64,000 nucleotides of DNA, taken from NCBI GenBank assembly GCA_014338185.1, contig QUBV01000013.1:23315-87314 (forward strand), in the 5' to 3' direction. The notes beneath the pieces were generated by a model. The model made no database searches. It saw nothing but the letters and a program-made list of their open reading frames with translations, and was not told the origin of the DNA. This document shows, one piece after another, positions 35,310-43,266 of this stretch; the stretch's first letter is position 1; each line of letters starts with the position of its first letter. Origin of the DNA: Lysobacterales bacterium (GTDB lineage Bacteria; Pseudomonadota; Gammaproteobacteria; Xanthomonadales; Rhodanobacteraceae). The translations under genes were made by a program, and so were the position numbers.

Positions 35310-36402
35310 ATCCGTCCGACCAGGCGTGGCCCACGGCGGCATCCCACGCGGCATCGCTCGGCGAAGGCGAGCTGAGGCGATTCGGGCACAGGCGCGACTC
35401 CCCATTCACCAGATTATTGGGACTCGGTACCGCCGGCGGCGTACCGCTGAGCTGGTTGTACTCCACCCGGAGCCCCTTCAGATTGGCCAGCGCCGAGAGG
35501 CTTGGAATGGAGCCGCTGAGCTGGTTGTTTTTCAGCCGTAAGTATTGCAGATTGACCAGAGCCGAGAGGTCGGGAATGGAGCCGCTGAGCCGGTTTCCGT
35601 CCAGGTAGAGGCCCTGCAGATTCTCCAGCGCCGAGAGGCTTGGAATGGAGCCGCTGAGCCGGTTGCCCATCAGCAGGAGATACTGCAGGTTGACCAGCGC
35701 CGAGAGGTCGGGGATGGGGCCGCTGAGCTGGTTGTTCATCAGCACGAGCTGTTGCAGATTGACCAGCGCCGAGAGGTCAGGGATGGGGCCGCTGAGCTGG
35801 TTGTTGTGCAGCTCGAGAACCTGCAAATTCCCCAGCGCCGAGAGGCTGGGGATGGAGCCGCTGAGCTGGTTGTTGTACAGCAAGAGATATTGCAGATTGA
35901 CCAGCGTCGAGAGGCTTGGAATGGAGCCGCTGAGCTGGTTGTTGGCCAGATAGAGGCGCTGCAGGCTGCCCAACGTCGAGAGGCTGGGGATGGGGCCGGT
36001 GAGCTGGTTGCCGGACAGATCGAGATTTTCTAGATTGAGCAGCGCCGAGAGGCTTGGAATGGAGCCGCTAAGCTGGTTGTCGGACAGCCAGACGGTTTCC
36101 AGATTGGCCAGCGCCGAGAGGTCGGGAAGGGAGCCGCTGAGCTGGTTCTCGGACAGGTCGATAAACCTCACATGCTGGTCCGCGCCGTTGCAGACGATGC
36201 CTTCCCAGGCGTCTTCGCAAGGATCTCCGGTGAGCCAGTTGTTGTCGCTCAGCCAGTTGGCGCCATTGGTGCTGTTGTAGAGATTCACCAGCGCCTGGCG
36301 CTCGGCAGCGGGTACGGCGGCCCTGGCGGGTACGCACAGACCCAGCGCGCCAGTGAAGAGGAAGGCGGCCATAAGGCCACGCCAAGGGTTTGACGAATTC
36401 AT
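35269..36402 (-). CDS. Secreted plant-type leucine-rich-repeat protein with IFxxGFE tail
   Basis: A 377-residue protein. The ATG at 36402 precedes a signal peptide (GLMAAFLFTGALGLCVPARA). Residues 31-70 are a plant-like LRR N-cap: ERQALVNLYNSTNGANWLSD, with the two Cys of GDPCEDAWEGIVCN. Eleven LRRs of 23 residues follow, consensus L-S-G-S-I-P-S-L-S-A-L-x-N-L-Q-x-L-x-L-x-N-N-Q, the LSGxIP form typical of plant LRRs; the DNA repeats every 69 bases. A short C-cap with Cys (RLCPNRL, WSDGCHTD) leads to the tail DLIFINGFER. Probably a secreted or surface protein-binding scaffold; its target is unknown. It is the last gene of the murB island. Confidence 0.85.
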   Translation of the reverse strand: MNSSNPWRGLMAAFLFTGALGLCVPARAAVPAAERQALVNLYNSTNGANWLSDNNWLTGDPCEDAWEGIVCNGADQHVRFIDLSENQLSGSLPDLSALANLETVWLSDNQLSGSIPSLSALLNLENLDLSGNQLTGPIPSLSTLGSLQRLYLANNQLSGSIPSLSTLVNLQYLLLYNNQLSGSIPSLSALGNLQVLELHNNQLSGPIPDLSALVNLQQLVLMNNQLSGPIPDLSALVNLQYLLLMGNRLSGSIPSLSALENLQGLYLDGNRLSGSIPDLSALVNLQYLRLKNNQLSGSIPSLSALANLKGLRVEYNQLSGTPPAVPSPNNLVNGESRLCPNRLSSPSPSDAAWDAAVGHAWSDGCHTDLIFINGFER

Positions 36403-36610
36403 GCTTTTCCCCCGTGCGGATCTTGTGTTCTCTGGATGCTCGGTCGCGCTCGATCTTCTCCTCCGCATCGGTGACGCTAATAACGACTGCCGTCCAGTGT
36501 CAGGGACAAATCCGGGCAAGCGAGGCATGCGCATGACGGTACGCCCACGTCGCCGACGAAGCATGCACCCGGGGACGCGTGCGGACCCGGTGCGGCGCAT
36601 GTCGCGTTCA
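36403..36610. other. Upstream region of the LRR gene, no gene recognised
   Basis: About 200 bases between the LRR start codon and the tail remnant. It should contain the LRR promoter on the reverse strand, but no strong hexamers are evident. Confidence 0.35.
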
Positions 36611-36667
36611 TCACCATTCGAAGCCGTTAATGAAGATCAGGTCCGGATGGCGCTGGAGCCACGCATC
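36611..36667 (-). pseudogene. 3' remnant of a second IFxxGFE-tailed gene
   Basis: Reverse-strand codons read DAWLQRHPDLIFINGFEW then TGA, the same tail as the LRR protein. No upstream coding part exists, because the direct repeat (36655-36676) and the next gene's promoter follow. It marks a lost or recombined neighbour, perhaps another copy of the LRR gene. Confidence 0.6.
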
Positions 36668-36676
36668 GTGTGAAGG
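36655..36676 (+). repeat. Direct repeat copy 2, right edge of accessory island
   Basis: An exact 22-base copy of the murB 3' end, GGAGCCACGCATCGTGTGAAGG, including the TGA. It is preceded by island sequence rather than murB, so it is a detached duplicate. Confidence 0.7.
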
Positions 36677-36732
36677 GCGCGGCCGTGCGCGAAAGCGGCG
36701 ACGCGGTCACGCCCACCGCGCCGCAAGCTGGC

Positions 36733-36738
36733 TAGAAT
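36733..36738 (+). promoter_or_regulatory. Possible -10 box of the DUF1800-DUF1501 pair
   Basis: TAGAAT lies 60 bases before the ATG at 36799, just outside the island edge. No good -35 is visible. Confidence 0.4.
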
Positions 36739-36798
36739 CGGTGCCGCACCCAGCGATGCCAGGGCCGGCGTCACGTCCTTCCTCGCCCAGGAGCCGCC

Positions 36799-38607
36799 AT
36801 GTCGACCATCGCCACCTTCACCGGCTCGCGCCGCCAACTGTTCGATGCGCTGCTGGGCAGTGCCAGCAGCGCGGTCGAACCCGCGACCGCACGCCGCCGC
36901 CCGGGCCGCACCGGCCTGCGTGAACTGGACCTGCCGGTGACGCCGCAGGCGCTGACCGTGCCACCACCGGCGATTCGCTGGCTCACGCGCGCGACGCATG
37001 GCTTCAGCCTGCCCGAGCACGCGGCGTTCCTCGCGCTGGGCGGCGACGACGAAACCTGCTGGGCGGCCTGGCTGGCGCAGCAGCTCAACCCTGCCGGCAT
37101 CGACGACAGCGCCTGCGACAACCGTATCGCCAGCGCCGCTTTCCAAACCCTGGGCATGACCGTGCCGCAGCTGTGGACACGTCGCAACCAGATCGGCGGA
37201 AGCAACTACTTCGAGCGCATGCGCCCGATCGCCGAGGTGGAGGCGGCCACGATCATCCGCCAGATCTACAGCAGGCGGCAGTTGTTCGAGGTCATGGTGG
37301 GCTTCTGGCACGACCACTTCAGCACGTTCGGCTGGGACTACGACGGCGGGCCGATCTTCGTGCAACTCGATCGCGACGTGATTCGACCCCATGCGCTGGG
37401 CAACTTCCGCACCATGCTCGAGGAAGTGGCCAAGTCGACGATGATGATGTACTACCTCGACCAGTACGCATCCAATCGTGACGGCCCCAACGAGAACTAC
37501 GCGCGCGAGTTGCTGGAACTGCACACGCTGGGCGTGGAGAACTACGGCGGCATCCTCGCACCCGACGACCCCAGCCTGCCGATCGGCGTGGGTGGCGATG
37601 GCAACCCGGTGCGCCTCAAGTACGTTGACAACGACGTCTACGAGGCCGCGCGCGCCCTCACCGGCTGGACCATCCGCAACGGCCACTGGCAGTACCCGAG
37701 CGAGAACGACGGCACCTTCACCTACCGCCTGCCCTGGCACGACCCGTCCAACAAGTACATCCTCAACCGATATTTCGCCTACAACGCGGGCGACAACGGC
37801 AACGACGGGCGCAAGTTGTTTGACATCCTGTGCGGCCATCCCGGCACCGCGCGCTTCGTGGCCACCAAGCTGTGCCGCCGCTTCGTCGGCGATGCACCTT
37901 CGACCGCGCTGGTCGACGCCGCGGCCAGCCTGTTCCAGTCCACGCGCAGCGCGCCCGACCAGATCAGCCAGGTGGTGGCGCTGATCCTGCAATCGAACGA
38001 GTTCAAGGCCAGCTGGGGCACCAAGATGAAACGCCCCGCGATGAGCGCGGTGAGTGCCTTGCGCGGCCTGCTCGCCGACTTCACCCCGGTGCTGGACAAC
38101 TCCAATGCGTGGACCACCACCGAGGAGTTTCTGTCGCGCGTACGCCAGACCGGCCATCGCTGGTTCTACTGGCCCACGCCCAACGGTTATCCGGATGTGC
38201 AGTCGGCCTGGGCCAGCAGCAGCGCACTGGGCATGACCTTCAGGCTGCTCGCGCGCATTCCCGAGTTGCATGCGGTCAACGGCGACAACGCCACGCCATT
38301 CATCGCCGACGTCCACGGCCAGACACTCGCGACCTTCTCCGACCCGGCCCAGCGCAACGCCAACAACATCGTCGGCTACTGGTGCGACCGGGTGCTCGGC
38401 TACCGTCCCGAACCGCTGCGCACCACCCTGGTCGACTTCCTGCGCCAGAACGCGGGCGCCGACACCGCGCTGGACCTGGTCAGCGACAGTGGTGGCTCCC
38501 ACGCCGGCGTGTGGAACGGCAACGACCTGTCCAAGCACTACACGATCGCGCGTCTGCGCACCACGCTCGCGCTGCTGCTGTGCAGCCCCGAATTCCTGCG
38601 CCGCTGA
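36799..38607 (+). CDS. DUF1800 family protein
   Basis: A 602-residue protein. Typical DUF1800 features are RWLTRATHGFSLPEHAAFLALG near residue 58, VMVGFWHDHFSTFGWDYDG near 170, NYARELLELHTLGVENYGGI near 233 and ALTGWTIRNGHW near 290, with FVATKLCRRFVGDAPS near 355. DUF1800 genes are regularly followed by DUF1501 genes, as here, 10 bases downstream. No signal peptide is seen at the annotated N-terminus. Biochemical role unknown. Confidence 0.88.
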   Translation: MSTIATFTGSRRQLFDALLGSASSAVEPATARRRPGRTGLRELDLPVTPQALTVPPPAIRWLTRATHGFSLPEHAAFLALGGDDETCWAAWLAQQLNPAGIDDSACDNRIASAAFQTLGMTVPQLWTRRNQIGGSNYFERMRPIAEVEAATIIRQIYSRRQLFEVMVGFWHDHFSTFGWDYDGGPIFVQLDRDVIRPHALGNFRTMLEEVAKSTMMMYYLDQYASNRDGPNENYARELLELHTLGVENYGGILAPDDPSLPIGVGGDGNPVRLKYVDNDVYEAARALTGWTIRNGHWQYPSENDGTFTYRLPWHDPSNKYILNRYFAYNAGDNGNDGRKLFDILCGHPGTARFVATKLCRRFVGDAPSTALVDAAASLFQSTRSAPDQISQVVALILQSNEFKASWGTKMKRPAMSAVSALRGLLADFTPVLDNSNAWTTTEEFLSRVRQTGHRWFYWPTPNGYPDVQSAWASSSALGMTFRLLARIPELHAVNGDNATPFIADVHGQTLATFSDPAQRNANNIVGYWCDRVLGYRPEPLRTTLVDFLRQNAGADTALDLVSDSGGSHAGVWNGNDLSKHYTIARLRTTLALLLCSPEFLRR

Positions 38608-38617
38608 GGAGCCGACC

Positions 38618-40015
38618 ATGCCTTCCTTCAATCGTCGTGACTTCCTCAAGGGCGTGAGCGCCCTCTCGCTCGCCGCCGGCACCGGCAGCCGGGCCAAGGC
38701 CTGGTTCAGCACCGGCGACCTGCTGCCCGCCGCAGCCACCAACGACACGCTGGTGATGGTGTTCCTGCGTGGCGCGATGGACGGCCTGAGCCTGCTGCCG
38801 CCCAGCGCCAGCAACGCCAACCGCGGCCACTACGAGTCCTACCGCAGCAGTACGCGGGTACCGGCCAGCGGCAACGGTGCCGGCCTCGCGCTGACGGGCA
38901 CGCCCGACTGGCTGCTGCACCCGCGCGCCAGCGAACTGCGCAACCTCTACAACAGCCAGCACCTGGCAGTGGTGCTTGCCGCCGGGCAACTGCAGCCGGT
39001 GCCGGTGATCCGCAGCCATTTCGACGCCCAGGCCAACCTCGAGTTCGGCTTCGGTGGTGGTACCGGCAACAGCGTGGGCTGGTTCACGCGCCACCTGGTC
39101 AGCGGCGGCCTGCCACCCACGGTCCCGCTGCCCGCGGTGTCGATGGGCGACATCACTGCCGCGAGTCTGCTCGGCAGCAGCGACACCATCACGATGGGCG
39201 GCGGCGCGGATTTCCGGCTGACGACGTTCCATTGGTCATGGGACGGCGATGCGGCCGACCCGCCCGGCGTGGCCGGCGCCGGCGCCGTCGCGCGCATGAA
39301 CGCGCTGTGGAACGGCACTACCGCGCTCGAACGCGCGGGCGCCGAAACCCTCGCCTCGCTCGCGCTGCTGCGCGGCATCGACTTTGCGGGCTACACGCCG
39401 TCGGGCGGCGCCAACTACGACTTGCCCTACAACGGCGGTTTCGGCGACCAGTTGCGCGACGTAGCCAACCTCATCAAGCAGGGCGTGGGCCTGCGCGCGG
39501 TCACGATCGACCTGGGCAACTGGGACACCCATGTCGGCCAAGGCAACCCGACCCAGAGCTGGGACTGGTTCGGCAATCAGGTCGAAAGCCTGTCCAAGGG
39601 CCTCAATGCGTTCTACACCGACCTCGCCAGCGGCCCGACCAATTACATGAATCAGGTCAGCGTGATCGTGGTGAGCGAGTTCGGCCGGCGCGTGCTCGAA
39701 AATGCCGACGGCGGCACCGACCACGGCTACGGCAACGTGATGCTGGCGCTGGGCGGGCGCGTCAACGGCGGCCAGGTGTACGGCACCTTCCCGGGACTTT
39801 CCGGCGAGCAGCTGTACGAAGGCACCGATGTCGCGGTGACCACCGACTACCGCCGCGTGATCAGCGAGGCGCTGATCCGGCGCATGGGCAATCCCAACAT
39901 CTACTACGTGTTCCCCGGCTATGCCGGCTACACGCCGATGGGCATCTTCCAGGGCAGCGACCTGCCCCCGGGCGACTACGACCAGATCTTCCGCAACGGC
40001 TTCGATGGCGGTTGA
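38618..40015 (+). CDS. DUF1501 family protein with Tat signal and IFxxGFD tail
   Basis: A 465-residue protein. NRRDFLKGVSALSLAAGTGS at the N-terminus is a twin-arginine signal, indicating export in folded form. DTLVMVFLRGAMDGLSLLPP near residue 43, VIRSHFDAQANLEFG near 130, TIDLGNWDTHVGQG near 295 and VIVVSEFGRRVLENADGGTDHG near 355 are DUF1501 landmarks; these His/Asp residues resemble the alkaline-phosphatase/sulfatase-like fold. The C-terminus ends DYDQIFRNGFDGG, the same tail type as the other secreted proteins here. Co-transcribed with the DUF1800 gene. Confidence 0.88.
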   Translation: MPSFNRRDFLKGVSALSLAAGTGSRAKAWFSTGDLLPAAATNDTLVMVFLRGAMDGLSLLPPSASNANRGHYESYRSSTRVPASGNGAGLALTGTPDWLLHPRASELRNLYNSQHLAVVLAAGQLQPVPVIRSHFDAQANLEFGFGGGTGNSVGWFTRHLVSGGLPPTVPLPAVSMGDITAASLLGSSDTITMGGGADFRLTTFHWSWDGDAADPPGVAGAGAVARMNALWNGTTALERAGAETLASLALLRGIDFAGYTPSGGANYDLPYNGGFGDQLRDVANLIKQGVGLRAVTIDLGNWDTHVGQGNPTQSWDWFGNQVESLSKGLNAFYTDLASGPTNYMNQVSVIVVSEFGRRVLENADGGTDHGYGNVMLALGGRVNGGQVYGTFPGLSGEQLYEGTDVAVTTDYRRVISEALIRRMGNPNIYYVFPGYAGYTPMGIFQGSDLPPGDYDQIFRNGFDGG

Positions 40016-40048
40016 GCCGCGCGCGTACGCGCGAAGGCTCGCATCGCG

Positions 40049-40954
40049 TCAGGACTCGCTGCACTCGAAATGCACGAGGTCGGCGTCGTTGGCGCCATGC
40101 GCCTGGCCGAGGCTGATCGAGCCGAGCCGGCGCAGGTGCACCTCGTCGCGGTGCACGAGCACCTCGTGACCGGGGTCGGTGCGGATCCAGCTGCCGTTGG
40201 TGGAGCGGTCGGCAAACATGAAGTGGCCGCGCTTCCATTCGATCAGCGCGTGATTGCGCGACACCCATTCGGTCTCGATCACGAGGCTGCTGGCCGGATC
40301 GCGACCGATTGAGAAGGTGGCGTCCTCGCCCAGCTCGAACACCTGCCCGCGATGGCGCAGCAGCAGGCGCGCACGCGCCGACACGGCCTGCTCGGCCTGC
40401 ATCACGCGCTGCACGGTGGTGACGGGCGCGAGATCCTCCTGCCACAGCACGTCGACGATCTCCAGCGGCGCCTGCTTGCCCTGCACCCAGGCGCTGCCGA
40501 GCGAGCGGATGCGCATGCCGGTCACGCTGGTGACGCCTTCCACGGTACTCGCGGTGGTCACGATCTGGTCGCGCCGCGCGAGCGTCTTGTCGGCCATGCG
40601 TGCGGCGACGTTGACCGCGTCGCCGAACACGTCACCATTCTCGAGCAGGGCCTCGCCATGGTGCAGACCGACGCGGATCGCGACGTTGTCCTGCTGGAAT
40701 CCCGCGTCGGCCTTGATGCGCCGATGCATGTCGGTGGCCGCGAGCAGGCCGTTGAGCGGGCCCGGGAACGTGCACATGACCTCGTCGCCGATGGTCTTGA
40801 CCACGCGCCCACCATGGCGCGAGGTGATTTCGGCCAGCGCCGCGAGCACGGCCGCGATGATCTGCCGCGCGGCAAGGTCGCCACGGGTCTCGAACAGGCG
40901 CGTGCTGCCCGACACGTCGGCAAACAGGATGGTCAGGGCGCGGTGTTCGGTCAT
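40049..40954 (-). CDS. Class III adenylate/guanylate cyclase with C-terminal FHA domain
   Basis: A 301-residue cytoplasmic protein. Residues 5-175 form a class III cyclase: ILFADVSGSTRLFE carries the first metal Asp, GGRVVKTIGDEVMCTF the second, and GDAVNVAARMADK the Asn and Arg that stabilise the transition state. Residues 205-290 form an FHA domain (FSIGRDPASSLVIETEWVSRNHALIEW, DRSTNGSWI), which binds phosphothreonine. The combination suggests a cyclic-nucleotide signal controlled by a Ser/Thr kinase, but no kinase is nearby. A -10 box 6 bases before the ATG suggests a leaderless message. Confidence 0.9.
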   Translation of the reverse strand: MTEHRALTILFADVSGSTRLFETRGDLAARQIIAAVLAALAEITSRHGGRVVKTIGDEVMCTFPGPLNGLLAATDMHRRIKADAGFQQDNVAIRVGLHHGEALLENGDVFGDAVNVAARMADKTLARRDQIVTTASTVEGVTSVTGMRIRSLGSAWVQGKQAPLEIVDVLWQEDLAPVTTVQRVMQAEQAVSARARLLLRHRGQVFELGEDATFSIGRDPASSLVIETEWVSRNHALIEWKRGHFMFADRSTNGSWIRTDPGHEVLVHRDEVHLRRLGSISLGQAHGANDADLVHFECSES

Positions 40955-40960
40955 CGCGCG

Positions 40961-40966
40961 ATTCTA
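40961..40966 (-). promoter_or_regulatory. -10 box of the cyclase-FHA gene, leaderless arrangement
   Basis: TAGAAT on the reverse strand ends 6 bases before the ATG at 40954. Transcription would start at or next to the start codon, leaving no 5' leader. The -35 region is weak and overlaps the end of the upstream gene. Confidence 0.45.
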
Positions 40967-40986
40967 GCGCGTCGCGCCCACGCGCA

Positions 40987-43266
40987 TCAGCGCAGCGCCT
41001 GCGCGGCAGCGACGATGTCGGCATCGCCCGGCAGCACGAGGAAGGCCGCGCCCGCGAGCGGGGTGTAGGTGTCGGCGCCGACCACGCGCCGTAGCGGGAG
41101 GGCGCCGTGCCCGCCCTCGACGATGGCCGTGATCACGCCCTCGCCCACCCCGGCCGAATGGCGCCCTTCGTCGACCACGAGGATGCGCCGGGCACGGGCG
41201 GCCTGGGCGGCGATGAACGGCTCATTGAGCGGCACCAGCCAGCGCAGGTCGATGGTGCGCACCTTCCAGCCCAGTTCCTGCTCGATCCGGCGCGCGGCGC
41301 GCAGGCTCATCGGTACGCCATTGCCGTAGGTGAAGATCACCAGGTCGCAGGGCGGCGCCGAGGGCGGCGCCTCCGCCGCGGTGTTGCCGGCCTCGTAGAT
41401 GCGCGCCTCGCCCAGTGCCAGGGCCTGCTCCGGCGGCGGGTAGCGCGTGAGCCACTGGCCGTCGCCGGCCTCGTAAAGGTCCTTGGTCATGTACAGCGCG
41501 ATCGGTTCGAGCAGCACCGTGACACGCCCGTCGACCTTGGCCAGCGCGGCCAGCGTGCGCAGCATCATCGCCGCATCGTCGCCACGGCTCGGGCAGCCCA
41601 CCACGAGACCGGGGATGTCGCGCAGCGCCGCGATCGAGTTGTCGTTGTGAAAATGCCCGCCGAAGCCGCGCTGGTAGCCGAGCCCGGCGATGCGCACGAG
41701 CATCGGATTGCGGTACTGGTTGTTGGAGAAGAACTGCAGGCTGGCGGCCTCGCCGCGGATCTGGTCGCAGGCATTGTGGAAGTAGGCCAGGTACTGGATC
41801 TCCGGCAGCGGCAGCATGCCCATGTTGGCGTAGCCCTGGGCCAGCCCGAGGATCATCGTCTCGTCGAGCAGGGTGTTGAACACGCGCGCGTTGCGGAACG
41901 CCTTGTGCAGGCCCTTGGTGACGGTGTACACGCCGCCCTTCTGCGCCACATCCTCGCCGAACAGCAGCGCTTCGGGATACTTGGCAAACAGGTCGTGCAG
42001 CGCATTGTTGATCTGGATCGCCAGATGCCGCGGCGGCTGCTTCTCGGGCAGCTTGTCCTCGCCGCCGAACGCGGCCACGCGGCGCGTGGCATGGTCGGCA
42101 CGCCGTGCCTCGGCGGCGACCTTGTCCGGCGTGTACGGCGCCAGCGGTGCCATCACGGCATCGAGCGTGTCCAGCCGCGGCCGTCGGTCGGCCTCCTCGG
42201 CGGCGGCAAAGCACTGGGCGCGGATCGCCTCGTAGCGCGCGAGCAGCGACTCGGGCGTATGCAGCCCACTCTCGAGCGCGATCGCGGCCGAGCGCAACAG
42301 CGGATCGGTCGCCTCCACCGCCATGAGCTCCTCGATGCTGCGCCACTCGATCTCGAAGTCGGTGCCCGCATGCCCCATGATCCGCGTGGTGCGCAGGTGC
42401 AGGAAGGTCGGGCGGCGTGTGCTGCGCACATGATGGACCGCGCGCGCCACCTGCTCGTAGCCGGCGACCAGGTCCAGGCCATCGGCAAAGAAATAGTCGA
42501 GGTCGCGGCGGCCTTCGAAATTGGCGCGCACCCAATCGGTCGGGGTCTTGACCGAGATGCCGATGCCGTTGTCCTCGCACACGAACAACACCGGGGCCGG
42601 CAGCTTCTGGTAGGCGGTCCACGCCGCCGCGTTGAACGCGGTTTGCGCGGTGGCATGGTTGGACGAGGCATCGCCGAACGAGCAGATCGCGATCGAATCC
42701 TCCGGCACCGGCAGCACATGGCCGATGCGCCGCGCCTGCTCGATCGCCACCGCGGTGCCCAGCGCCTTGGGCAGGTGCGAGGCGATGGTCGAGGTCTGCG
42801 GAATCACCCACAGCGGCTTGCTGCCCCAGACCTTGTGGCGTCCGCCCGAGGCCGGATCCTCGGCGCTGGCCGCGAACGACAGCGCCGAGTCCATGATCGG
42901 ATCCATGCCTGGCAGCTTGCGGAAGCGCTCGGCCATGAACGCGCCACTGCGGTAGTGCAGGAACGCCGGGTCGGTGTGGCGGGTGAGCCGCGCCACCATC
43001 GCATTGCCCTCGTGCCCCGACGATCCGATCGTGTAGAACACCTTGTTCTGCACGCGCAGCACGCGCGCCATGAGGTCGAGGTGGCGCGAGATGAGCTGGG
43101 ACTCGAACAGTTCGCCGAAGTCGCGCTCGCTGCACAGTCCCCCGGCCAGCAGTGCCGGGTTCACCCGGCCTCGCCAGTTCTGGACGAATTCCTTGAAGTT
43201 TTGATCGCAAACCTCGGCTCTATTTACGTTTTTCTGCCGGGCTGGGATGGGCTGTGCGACGGACAT
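40987..43266 (-). CDS. Fused alpha/beta E1 of branched-chain 2-oxoacid dehydrogenase-like complex
   Basis: A 759-residue thiamine-diphosphate enzyme with both E1 subunits in one chain. The alpha part (residues 1-370) has SFGDASSNHATAQTAFNAAA near 215 and VCEDNGIGISVKTP, the ThDP and metal-binding loop. The beta part (residues 415-759) has LLFGEDVAQKGGVYTVTKGL, RVFNTLLDETMILGLAQGYA, YFHNACDQIRGEA and WLVPLNEP near the end. The ATG at 43266 follows AGGG and gives the expected N-terminus. No E2, E3 or other subunit lies nearby. Likely substrates are 2-oxoacids from Val, Leu and Ile. Confidence 0.87.
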   Translation of the reverse strand: MSVAQPIPARQKNVNRAEVCDQNFKEFVQNWRGRVNPALLAGGLCSERDFGELFESQLISRHLDLMARVLRVQNKVFYTIGSSGHEGNAMVARLTRHTDPAFLHYRSGAFMAERFRKLPGMDPIMDSALSFAASAEDPASGGRHKVWGSKPLWVIPQTSTIASHLPKALGTAVAIEQARRIGHVLPVPEDSIAICSFGDASSNHATAQTAFNAAAWTAYQKLPAPVLFVCEDNGIGISVKTPTDWVRANFEGRRDLDYFFADGLDLVAGYEQVARAVHHVRSTRRPTFLHLRTTRIMGHAGTDFEIEWRSIEELMAVEATDPLLRSAAIALESGLHTPESLLARYEAIRAQCFAAAEEADRRPRLDTLDAVMAPLAPYTPDKVAAEARRADHATRRVAAFGGEDKLPEKQPPRHLAIQINNALHDLFAKYPEALLFGEDVAQKGGVYTVTKGLHKAFRNARVFNTLLDETMILGLAQGYANMGMLPLPEIQYLAYFHNACDQIRGEAASLQFFSNNQYRNPMLVRIAGLGYQRGFGGHFHNDNSIAALRDIPGLVVGCPSRGDDAAMMLRTLAALAKVDGRVTVLLEPIALYMTKDLYEAGDGQWLTRYPPPEQALALGEARIYEAGNTAAEAPPSAPPCDLVIFTYGNGVPMSLRAARRIEQELGWKVRTIDLRWLVPLNEPFIAAQAARARRILVVDEGRHSAGVGEGVITAIVEGGHGALPLRRVVGADTYTPLAGAAFLVLPGDADIVAAAQALR

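Noticed and set aside
34862..35608. A long + strand frame continuing past the IS orfA into the LRR gene
   Set aside because: Only the first part (34910-35220) resembles a transposase; the rest is antisense to the LRR repeats.
35440..36170. CRISPR-like regular 69-bp repeats
   Set aside because: They are the leucine-rich-repeat codons; variation follows the protein reading frame.
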